Shown: positions 11,252-18,639 of the stretch, piece by piece
Layout: each line of letters starts with the position of its first letter
How positions within the stretch are numbered: position 1 is the first letter of the stretch
NCBI RefSeq assembly: GCF_029919255.1
Contig: NZ_CP123991.1
Span: 2,581,833 to 2,645,832, forward strand
DNA length: 64,000 nt
Origin: a cyanobacterium endosymbiont of Epithemia clementina EcSB
GTDB lineage: Bacteria; Cyanobacteriota; Cyanobacteriia; Cyanobacteriales; Microcystaceae
Direction of reading: 5' to 3'
Translations under genes and position numbers: made by a program
Notes under the pieces: model-generated
Seen by the model: the letters and a program-made list of their open reading frames with translations, nothing else
What the model was told of the DNA's origin: nothing
Databases searched by the model: none

Positions 11252-11658
11252 ATCAGTGGCATAGAATCCTTAATATCCAAGATGGAGTGATTTTACATGG
11301 TGATCCTAGACAAAATAATTTACTTAAAAGATTAAGTTATCATTGACTATCTAACAGCAGTTCACGCCGCCCATATTGATAAAATTTTTAGAAAGGTTGT
11401 CTGTGTTTGTATTGGGGCAATCATTTCAGATAGAGTAAAAATAGGAGAAGGGAGTCTCATTGGAGTGAGTTCCATTGTTCCCAAAGATATTTCCTCGTGA
11501 TCGCTGTTAGTAGAGTAGGAATTTCTGAGTGAGGAGTACGGGATGTTCCGAATGAAAAATCCCAAAAATCGATCAATCATTCTCTGCAGTATGAGAAATT
11601 GGCTTTAGTTCACGCTGGGAAAAGAACAAATAGTCGATTGACTGAGACTCAAGAATAA
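11252..11658 (+). pseudogene. gamma-carbonic-anhydrase-like hexapeptide protein, disrupted
   Basis: Pieces of a left-handed beta-helix protein of the gamma-CA/YrdA group are readable in order but in different frames: NIQDGVILHGDP, then (shifted) TAVHAAHID, then VKIGEGSLIGVSSIVPKDI, then (shifted again) YEKLALVHAGKRTN near the end at 11658. There are stops at several places between them. The last segment matches the usual end of the cyanobacterial family, so the gene was once full length. At least two frameshifts and several stops rule out function. Intact homologues are trimeric, zinc-binding or structural. Confidence 0.8.
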
Positions 11659-11913
11659 CTTATCTTAAATAGGCTTATTGCGATTTTGTTTGTAAGCAAT
11701 TGTAAGCTATAAATAGTAAAGATAAAAAGTTCATTAAACTTATCAAACTATCTTAAGAGGAAATTCTGATTGATTAGCTTGTTTTGGTTGTTGTTGAACT
11801 TATCTTAAATTGCGACAAGTTAGGTAGCATTTTATATTTTTTCTGCAGCCCTACGACAAGTTCAACAGTTCTTAAGCCGCAAAAGCTCAATTTTCATTTT
11901 TGGATTAAGACTT

Positions 11914-11953
11914 AACCGACTGTTTCCGAACTTAAGGAACAGTCGGCTTTTTA
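11914..11953 (+). terminator. intrinsic terminator-like hairpin
   Basis: Stem CCGACTGTT (11916-11924) pairs with AACAGTCGG (11938-11946), extended inward by CC/GG after a bulge, and is followed by CTTTTTAAAA. It sits between the gamma-CA remnant and cobI, so it probably once ended the upstream transcript. The 255 bases from 11659 to 11913 hold nothing else I can support. Confidence 0.6.
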
Positions 11954-11971
11954 AAAGACAAAAGTAAACGA

Positions 11972-12703
11972 ATGGTAGCAAAAACCGGAATTTTATACGG
12001 CATCAGTGTAGGAACAGGAGACCCTGATTTGATTACAGTTAAAGGGGTGCGTCTATTGCAACAGGTATCTGTTGTCGCTTTTCCCATGGGAGTAGAGAAT
12101 CAACCCGGAATTGCTCAAACAATTATCTCCCCGTGGTTAACTTCTGAGCAGAAAATTTGGCCCCTGCCTTTTCCCTATGTCCAAAATGAAACGGAATTAC
12201 GAGCAGCCTGGAAACAGGCTGCAGAACAAGTCTGGTCTTATCTTCAACAAGGAAAGGATGTGGCTTTTGCCTGTGAAGGGGATATCAGCTTCTATAGTAC
12301 CTTTACTTATTTAGCCCAAACGCTCACTCATTATTACCCCTCAGTTAAAATCGAAACCGTTCCAGGAGTTTGTTCTCCGATGGCTGCGGCTTCGGTTTTA
12401 AACCTTCCTTTAACGGTTAGGAATCAACGGTTAGCTATTCTTCCTGCACTTTACACTTTAGAGGACTTAGAACAGACATTGGGGTGGGCTGATGTAGTGG
12501 TGTTGTTGAAAGTTAGTTCAGTCTACCCCCAAGTGTGGAAAATTTTACGACGGTTAAAATTATTGGAGCACGCTTGGGTGGTAGAACGGGCGACTCAATC
12601 GGAGCAAGTTATTTATGATGAGTTGGGGGAGAAATCAAACCTTCGACTTTCTTATTTTTCCCTGCTTATTATTCACGTCAAGCCTCCCAATTTTCGTAAT
12701 TAA
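11972..12703 (+). CDS. cobI: precorrin-2 C20-methyltransferase
   Basis: SAM-dependent methylation of precorrin-2 (or the cobalt form) at C20, an early step of cobalamin biosynthesis. The 243-residue product is of family length. Motifs of the tetrapyrrole methylase fold: GISVGTGDPDLITVKGVRLL (residues 10-29), the central EGDISFYSTFTYLA and the SAM-loop region ETVPGVCSPMAAASVLNLPL. The ATG at 11972 lies 19 bases after the terminator-like hairpin; no strong Shine-Dalgarno. It stands alone rather than in a cob cluster, which is common in cyanobacteria. CobI and CbiL cannot be told apart by eye. Confidence 0.93.
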   Translation: MVAKTGILYGISVGTGDPDLITVKGVRLLQQVSVVAFPMGVENQPGIAQTIISPWLTSEQKIWPLPFPYVQNETELRAAWKQAAEQVWSYLQQGKDVAFACEGDISFYSTFTYLAQTLTHYYPSVKIETVPGVCSPMAAASVLNLPLTVRNQRLAILPALYTLEDLEQTLGWADVVVLLKVSSVYPQVWKILRRLKLLEHAWVVERATQSEQVIYDELGEKSNLRLSYFSLLIIHVKPPNFRN

Positions 12704-12842
12704 ATTTAACGTCTTATAAACTGTTTCTTGATGGGTGTTTAAGATGTTAGCTAAAAATTGTAGCTTTTGTTACAGTAAAAACTATGTTGACTAACTGCTA
12801 ACTTCGATAATAATAGATATTGGGCTTTATTGACTAATTGCT

Positions 12843-13072
12843 ATGAGTGTTGCTACCCTTCTTATTCTTAAGTCCTCTTTCTCTGTCCATTACAAGATCA
12901 GTTTATTATAAAAAAAGAAACAGCGAGTCGTCATTAACCTATTCATGTCCTTTACGAGTATATCTACCCTCGTAGTTGGGCGTATGTGGAAACAGAATTA
13001 TAGAGATGTGACTATTTACTAAGCAATCAAATTGGCGATCCGATTTCCTGCGAAACCTGGGATAATGACTAA
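12843..13072 (+). pseudogene. DUF4327-family protein, disrupted (copy 1)
   Basis: Remnant of a short cyanobacterial protein. The C-terminal half is clear in one frame: YIYPRSWAYVETEL, stop, RCDYLLSNQIGDPISCETWD ending at a natural-looking TAA (13070-13072). This matches the family's typical pattern of AREW, DYLLRD and WDND. Upstream TASRH-stop-PIH corresponds to the usual SRQQPIY. The N-terminal part (ATG 12843) is in another frame, so there is at least one frameshift and two internal stops. A second decayed copy follows 214 bases later. Confidence 0.75.
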
Positions 13073-13286
13073 AATTAAAGACTGAGGTGTTCCCCTAGAC
13101 TTAGGATGAGAAAGGTCAAAATGTATTTAAATTACAATAAAAAAACATACGGTTGGTCAAGATTTAACCAAGGCTCCAGGAAATCCAGTAGTTGATACAG
13201 CTTTATATCTTAGGTTCCTCAAGCCTGAACCAGGAGCCATTACAAATAATTTCTGATCTACTTAATAATGATTATTTGGTGATTTT

Positions 13287-13523
13287 ATGAAAACTATAAC
13301 ACCTCCTATTCTTCGTGCCACCCCTTATTCCACCGAGATGATTCAAGTTTAAGCTAAGCAACTCGTTGACCAGGGTAATATTAGTAAATAACAATCAATC
13401 TACATTCTGTACTATTACGATTATGTCCTAGCGCGGGAATGGATTAGTCTTGAGTAGGCATTTGAAGGATACAATTGTCTGCTACGTGATCATATTGCAG
13501 GTATCGTTGGTTCAGAAATCTGA
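13287..13523 (+). pseudogene. DUF4327-family protein, disrupted (copy 2)
   Basis: One uninterrupted frame of 79 codons from ATG 13287 with a complete family layout: PYSTEMIQ at the start, KQLVDQGNISK in the middle, then IYILYYYDYVLAREWISLE and YNCLLRDHIAG. It contains three internal stops (TAA, TAA, TAG), and a TGA stands where the family has Trp near the C-terminus. There are no frameshifts, so only point changes have killed it. Intact members are small conserved cyanobacterial proteins of unknown function. Together with copy 1 this was probably a tandem pair. Confidence 0.8.
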
Positions 13524-13548
13524 ATCTAGCAACTAAAATATTCTGAGC

Positions 13549-13935
13549 CTACTTATTGTTTTGATTAGACTGTCGCAAGTTTTCTAACTCTGTTCTCAGA
13601 GCAATTACTTGTTCGGTTAGTTTTTTAACTGTCTCTTGAGTATCCTTATTACCACCAGAGGAGATGCTTAACTTGTAATCATCATTTTTGTTCGTGGAAG
13701 TTGACGACTGTCGATATTGTTGTTGATTTAACCATTTATCCACTAAGCGGCGGGCTTCTTGTTCAGTTATCTCCCCTTTTCGAGCCCATTCTTGAGCTTT
13801 CTTTGTCAATTAAGTCTGGATATCAGAAAGAGTTTTCGAACGTTTTTGAGGGTCTTGAAGAGTTTCTACAAAGGAAGTGGTAGCTCCAACGCTCACTTGA
13901 AAGCCTTGCTGTAACAATTGTAACAGATTATCTAT
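13549..13935 (-). pseudogene. cyanobacterial phasin-like coiled-coil protein, disrupted
   Basis: The full-length frame reads QQGFQVSVGATTSFVETLQD, then KRSKTLSDIQT, a TAA (13810-13812), then KKAQEWARKGEITEQEARRL and a heptad-like C-terminus. The codon where ATG is expected is ATA (13933-13935), followed by Asp-Asn. So both the start codon and an internal codon are lost. A residual 86-codon frame could start from TTG at 13809, giving only the second half. The layout resembles a cyanobacterial small phasin-like protein with a C-terminal coiled coil; function unproven. Confidence 0.65.
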
Positions 13936-13967
13936 TAGTATAAATAGTTTATTTATACTAATAGATA
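13929..13967. repeat. perfect inverted repeat, 18-bp arms
   Basis: Arms 13929-13946 and 13950-13967 with a 3-base loop (GTT). The left arm overlaps the lost start codon (ATA) of the phasin-like pseudogene, so a transcript of that gene would carry the hairpin at its translation start. Confidence 0.9.
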
Positions 13968-14077
13968 GTTTAGGTTAAATTACTTGAATTACAGATCAAC
14001 AATGATCTACTCCCGACATTATTCCTAAACCTTCCCAATCAATATTTTTGCTTGTTGATTAATAATCAGCCCCAGTA

Positions 14078-14422
14078 CTAACCAACTAGTTTGAGATACT
14101 GTTCCAAATCTTCGATGACGCGGGTTAGTTCGGCTTCTGTCGTCAGTCGAACACGGTCATCCTTGACCGTCAATAAAACCTTAGCTGCGAAGGGATTTGG
14201 ATAAATATTAGGATTGCAAAATAGTTCAACGAAAACCTCTCCTGTATGAGTATATTCCATAGCCTTTTGAGGCTGAGGACTACCACCACTGACAGACTGC
14301 TTCAAAACAGCTTTAAAACCTACCATCAACTCATCAATTTCTCCCTTAAGAGTTTGAGCAGCTTCAGGACTGAAATTAAAGCTAACAGCCCCTTGAACTA
14401 AGTTTAGTGTCAGTTGCGCCAT
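14078..14422 (-). CDS. conserved cyanobacterial protein, unknown function
   Basis: Intact 114-residue frame with ATG at 14422. No signal peptide or membrane segment. The N-terminal half is MAQLTLNLVQGAVSFNFSPE followed by a helix (AAQTLKGEIDELMVGFKAVL). The second half has beta-rich TGEVFVELFCNPNIYPNPF and a C-terminal acidic helix. The sequence looks like a conserved small soluble cyanobacterial protein, but I cannot attach a name or role. It is intact in a region where neighbours on both sides are pseudogenes or spacers, suggesting it is under selection. Confidence 0.75.
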   Translation of the reverse strand: MAQLTLNLVQGAVSFNFSPEAAQTLKGEIDELMVGFKAVLKQSVSGGSPQPQKAMEYTHTGEVFVELFCNPNIYPNPFAAKVLLTVKDDRVRLTTEAELTRVIEDLEQYLKLVG

Positions 14423-14958
14423 TGATAAAAAAATAACAGTACGAAGAATATTTTAATAATTATTAGATACTCCCCAATTGAAAAAGATGATTTCACTAAA
14501 TGAAGGCAAATTCTCCATTAGGTCGACTTTACTTACCCCTTGTCAACGACAGAATACTATAGTTTCACTTCATTTGTCTATGTTTTTAGGGAATGTTAAT
14601 AACTTTTGTTAGAAATAAGTGAACTTTATACTATGAGTAAACTGTCGGAGTCAATGAAAGTTACCTCCGTTTATAGTTTAAGTTGGGATATAAGCTGTTT
14701 ATAATCCAAATCAATATATTGAGACTAAAAAGATAAGGGAGTGAGAGAGGGGTGGATTGACAGTCTTAATCGGTTTAGACGACACCCAGCCGAGATCCAT
14801 AAAAACTTTGCTTAAGCTCGTCTATGAAACTCGACAAACACCGATGCCATTGTGGTGTGCTTGAGTACTCTATAATAAATGTATAAATTCAGTATAGTTG
14901 GTGTTTTAACTAATAACTCCTAAGACGACTGCCCCAATTATATAAGCACTTATAGATT
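14423..14958. other. intergenic, no supported gene
   Basis: Divergent spacer between a minus-strand and a plus-strand gene, so promoters for both should lie here, but I cannot place them firmly. A plus-strand frame around 14757-14865 stays open for about 35 codons, without a start or family match. Confidence 0.35.
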
Positions 14959-16443
14959 ATGTTAAACCCATCTGAGACAACTACTATACTCTTAATTATT
15001 TTGGTCGCCTTGGGGATTTTAACCTGGGGTTATAACCGAGCCAAATTCTATGGTAGATTGGTAATTTTTGCCCAGTTGCAGTTGGTGGCATTGATGGCTC
15101 CCTGGCTAGTATCTTTCGGGTTATTTGCTGCAGGAATCTATCTTAATTTAGTGGCAATTTTATTATTATTGGTCACTTCATTAGCAGTATATATTTATTT
15201 AGGAAAAAAACTAAGAGCCGAAGGTCAAGATGTCATTCTTCAGAAAAAGGCCGCTAAACGTTTACAAGAACAAAGCAAAGCTGAGAAGTCTCAAGTCAAT
15301 CAATCCAATAAACTCCCTCCTAATTCTAACTCCAAAATTGTAGCAGATGCTCTATCCATTCCTGAAGAAGATCTTAAACTTATTAAAGGCATATTTGGCA
15401 TTAATACCTTTTTTGCGACTGAAACAATTTCTTATCAAGAAGGAGCAATTTTTAAAGGAAATTTGCGAGGGGAACCTGACACAGTTTATGATCGCCTTTC
15501 AGAAAAATTAAAAGCTCGTTTTTCCGATAAGTACCGTCTCTTTTTAGTTGAAGGAATAGAAGAGAAACCTGTGGTGATAGTGCTTCCAAGTATTGTTGAC
15601 CCGCGACCAACTACTTTAGTGCAGAGAAATGTCGCTTTGGTCCTGTTTGTAGGAACTATTTTAACTAGTTTAGAAGCATCAGGAATTCTATTAGGATTTG
15701 ATTTGTTCAGTGATTGGAGTCGTTATCAAGAAGCTATACCCCTTAGTTTAGGACTGTGGACAGTTTTAATTGCCCATGAGATTGGTCATCGTCTTCTTGC
15801 AAAACGCTATGATGTGCGCCTGAGTATCCCGTTTTTCCTCCCCACCTGGCAAATTGGATCGTTTGGGGCAATTACTCGCTTTGAATCCTTGCTGCCTAAC
15901 CGAAATGCCTTATTTGATGTAGCTTTTGCCGGCTCAGCTGTAGGATGGGGGCTTTCTTTAATATTGCTTACAGTTGGATTAGTCTTGTCCCATCCAGGAA
16001 GTTTGTTTCAAGTACCTACTCAATTTTTTCAAGGCTCAATTTTAGTCAGCAGTTTAGCTCGGGTGGTGTTCGGAGAAGAACTACAAAAATCATTAATTGA
16101 TGTTCATCCCCTAACGATTATAGGATGGTTAGGATTAGTCATTAATGCCCTTAATTTACTCCCTGCGGGTCAGTTAGATGGGGGACGAATTGTTCAGGCA
16201 ATTTATGGACGAAAAACTGCAAGGCGGACTACAATTGTGTCCTTAATTGTCTTAGGAATTGTAACGTTAATTAATCCGGAAAACTCTCTTCCTCTTTATT
16301 GGGTAATTGTGATTATTTTTCTACAACGGGACTTAGAAAGACCAAGTTTAAATGAGTTGACTGAACCTGATGATACCCGTGCTGCGTGGGGTTTATTAAT
16401 TTTGTTTCTTATGTTAGCGACTTTAATTCCCTGGCTTTTCTAA
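14959..16443 (+). CDS. EGY-like intramembrane metalloprotease (M50)
   Basis: Site-2-type zinc protease of the EGY1/slr0643 group, which cleaves within or next to membranes. It has 494 residues with multiple transmembrane segments, beginning with two or three hydrophobic stretches in residues 10-80. A soluble insert of about 130 residues carries the GNLRG motif (167-171) typical of EGY proteins. The catalytic HEIGH is at 273-277. The third-ligand motif LLPAGQLDGG appears near residue 400 as the NPDG equivalent. All key motifs are intact. Plant homologues act in chloroplast development; cyanobacterial substrates are poorly known. The ATG at 14959 precedes the first membrane segment. Monocistronic. 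Confidence 0.9.
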   Translation: MLNPSETTTILLIILVALGILTWGYNRAKFYGRLVIFAQLQLVALMAPWLVSFGLFAAGIYLNLVAILLLLVTSLAVYIYLGKKLRAEGQDVILQKKAAKRLQEQSKAEKSQVNQSNKLPPNSNSKIVADALSIPEEDLKLIKGIFGINTFFATETISYQEGAIFKGNLRGEPDTVYDRLSEKLKARFSDKYRLFLVEGIEEKPVVIVLPSIVDPRPTTLVQRNVALVLFVGTILTSLEASGILLGFDLFSDWSRYQEAIPLSLGLWTVLIAHEIGHRLLAKRYDVRLSIPFFLPTWQIGSFGAITRFESLLPNRNALFDVAFAGSAVGWGLSLILLTVGLVLSHPGSLFQVPTQFFQGSILVSSLARVVFGEELQKSLIDVHPLTIIGWLGLVINALNLLPAGQLDGGRIVQAIYGRKTARRTTIVSLIVLGIVTLINPENSLPLYWVIVIIFLQRDLERPSLNELTEPDDTRAAWGLLILFLMLATLIPWLF

Positions 16444-16698
16444 GCTAACTGTGATAAGGTAACAATCACCGAAAGTTGAAAGTTTTGTTTTACAAAATTA
16501 TCAATTTTATAAAGACTTATTTTTTATAAAATTAAGTTTTTGGAGTTATAAAACATAGTTAGAATAAAAATTCTAGAAATCATTAGCTGCTAATTTATTA
16601 GACCCAGTATAGAAGAGTCAACTCCTTTAAGTTTTAGCTAGAAGACCAAAAAATAAGTGGCTATGAAAATTAATTTATTGATTCCTATCAAGCTAAAA

Positions 16699-16953
16699 TC
16701 ATAAGGTATTGTCAACAGTCGCAGTTAATCTCAGGAAAGTTTCAAACTTAATGCTTTCCTAATTTTGGTAGACGACTTTCTCATATAATCTCTTTACTAG
16801 AAATAAAGCTGTCACTTTTTATTTATCTGGATCAACAATTCAATATTCAGGAATACCGGCAACACTGTATTCAGCTCTTTTATAAAGATAATCTCTAATC
16901 TTTGTTCTGAACTAACGACTTTTATGATAAAAATAGGAGCAATTCTATAACTG
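16699..16953 (-). pseudogene. Uma2-family (DUF820) endonuclease-like remnant
   Basis: The minus-strand frame reads RDYLYKRAEYSVAGIPEY, stop (where Trp is expected), IVDPDK, stop, KVTALFLVKRLYEKVV, then FETFLRLTATVDN, ending at TGA 16699-16701. This is the C-terminal third of Uma2-family proteins, where Y-x-K-R-x-E-Y and IPEYW-IVDP are typical. Just upstream in another frame, VIELL could be the core strand that normally precedes it. So there is a frameshift plus at least three stops. Uma2 genes are numerous and expendable in cyanobacteria, so loss is unsurprising. Confidence 0.75.
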
Positions 16954-16962
16954 CTTAAATCT

Positions 16963-17010
16963 CTAATCTAACTGTGGTTAGTTTTTAAAAATTAGCCACG
17001 GTTAGATTAG
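16963..17010. repeat. imperfect inverted repeat, 24-bp arms, G-U wobbles
   Basis: Arms 16963-16986 and 16987-17010 pair at 21 of 24 positions with no spacer. The three mismatches are all G-T, so a plus-strand transcript would pair along the full length through G-U pairs, whereas a minus-strand transcript would have A-C mismatches. Next to the Uma2 remnant. Confidence 0.8.
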
Positions 17011-17815
17011 CAATACGGTAATTATTAATCCTAGTTCTTATAGTTTTTCAAAAAATTACTTGCGAGCAAGTAGCTTTAAATAGATTTCAAAAAAATAATT
17101 ATTTTATATCTTTATATTTAAGGAATTTGGATTAGATTTATCTAGTTTTAATTGATACCTTATTTGATAACCTTAAACTAAATTCTACTTATCTTTAAAT
17201 ATTCTTCCAACGATTTCATGAATTTTTATTTAATGCTATTCTCCTTTTATTATATCCAGTTCTGGACTATTAAATTTCATAAAAAAATAGATACAATTCT
17301 TTATTGTCCCATTGTTTCAATTCAATTTGAACTAGACTACTTGAATGTACTTAATGATTATCAAAAAAATTACTTTATCTGTTCCTTTATCCTTGTCATA
17401 TTTTTTAGTTTTTTAGACTTCTTTCTTTTTAAGAAATGGTGACTACTTGTACTTGCGTTCATTCTCATTCTAGGGAAAATTTCGGGTTTACAAGTCAACC
17501 TCAATAATTTTTACTCTCTTTGAACCACATGTTTACTTTACGCTTATTTGAGCTTACTTAGCTTAATCTTATCCAAAAGCTATTAATTCGTTTAATTTTT
17601 TAAAAATGGGATAAAAAGCAAATAATTAACGCATAACAACCTGTTGGTGTATTGATTAATCATCAATCTCTATTTTAAAATTCATAATAATTATCTATTC
17701 CATCATCACAAATCAGATAATCCTAAAAACTAAAGTTTTTATTGATTAGTCCTTCGGTCATAGTATTACTGTCATACTTTGACGGCAAATTAAAATTTTT
17801 GTATCTTTTAATCTT
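17011..17815. other. intergenic, nothing recognised
   Basis: AT-rich. A 74-codon plus-strand frame at 17218 has a Phe/Tyr/Ile-rich composition expected of random AT-rich DNA and no ribosome binding site, so I do not call it a gene. Confidence 0.4.
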
Positions 17816-18613
17816 TTACTTCACTGGTTGTATGCCTGGAAAATGTCGATACTTTGCATAAAATCCAATTAACATTAATAAAATAATTCCAAGAGTTCCA
17901 ATTCCCAAATAACTAGGGACCCAAAAAGAGGCTTCAATAGTATTGATTTGACCAGGCTTTAATTCCCAAACAATCTGATCAGTTTTCTTCTCAAAAGAAG
18001 TATTACTAACGATATTTTTAAGTCCAAAAGGAGCTTTTAGAGCAAATTCTAGGTCCACTAATGATCCTGTACTAAGAATAACATTGCCCTGACTAGACAA
18101 AACTCCTAACGCTCGTAAATCTACTTCTAGATTAAGTAAATTCTGTTCTAGAAATAACCAATTACCTTGTTTTAAAGACATTTTAGCTTTAAGGTCTACT
18201 AAATCTGAATCGTTGTCCTTAAGGGACTGAGTTAGCCTAGACGTAGGAGTATTAAAAAATTTATTGAACTTCTCAGTCAGTTCTTTACCATTCCCAAAAG
18301 GGATTTTTACAATGATCTCTCGGGGAGATATTCGTTTAGCTTTTCCTCGAAGATTTTCTGCCCGTTTTTCAAGACTGTCTAACCATTTATTAACTTCTGT
18401 TTGACTTAAGTTAGTTAACTGTTCAGCCAAGCTAATATGTTGTACAATTTCTCCTCGATGTTGTTGAAAAAAATCTACACTTACATCATAGTGAACGCAG
18501 CCACTTAATAGAGTTAATAAACTAATGACTAGAGGCGTTAAAAAAAACCTTAACAAACCTCTAAATGCCTGTTTTGCACTTTTTTGGTTGAAATCCTGTT
18601 CTTGATTTTTCAC
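17816..18613 (-). CDS. DUF3153-family lipoprotein
   Basis: Conserved cyanobacterial membrane-anchored protein of 265 residues; molecular role unknown. The N-terminus is basic, then hydrophobic (PLVISLLTLLSGC), with a lipobox whose Cys39 would be lipidated. The central domain (about 42-235) is mixed alpha/beta, beginning CVHYDVSVDFFQQHRGEIVQ. A single C-terminal membrane helix (YLGIGTLGIILLMLIGFYA) and a short cytoplasmic tail finish it. Lipid anchor plus C-terminal helix would place the domain on the outer face of the membrane. It lies 26 bases downstream of the RNase R-like gene on the same strand, so the two are probably cotranscribed. Confidence 0.85.
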   Translation of the reverse strand: MKNQEQDFNQKSAKQAFRGLLRFFLTPLVISLLTLLSGCVHYDVSVDFFQQHRGEIVQHISLAEQLTNLSQTEVNKWLDSLEKRAENLRGKAKRISPREIIVKIPFGNGKELTEKFNKFFNTPTSRLTQSLKDNDSDLVDLKAKMSLKQGNWLFLEQNLLNLEVDLRALGVLSSQGNVILSTGSLVDLEFALKAPFGLKNIVSNTSFEKKTDQIVWELKPGQINTIEASFWVPSYLGIGTLGIILLMLIGFYAKYRHFPGIQPVK

Positions 18614-18639
18614 GGTTAACCATTAACTTTTAACTAAAA

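Noticed and set aside
17218-17442. 74-codon Phe/Tyr-rich frame
   Set aside because: Composition matches random AT-rich DNA; no conserved pattern.
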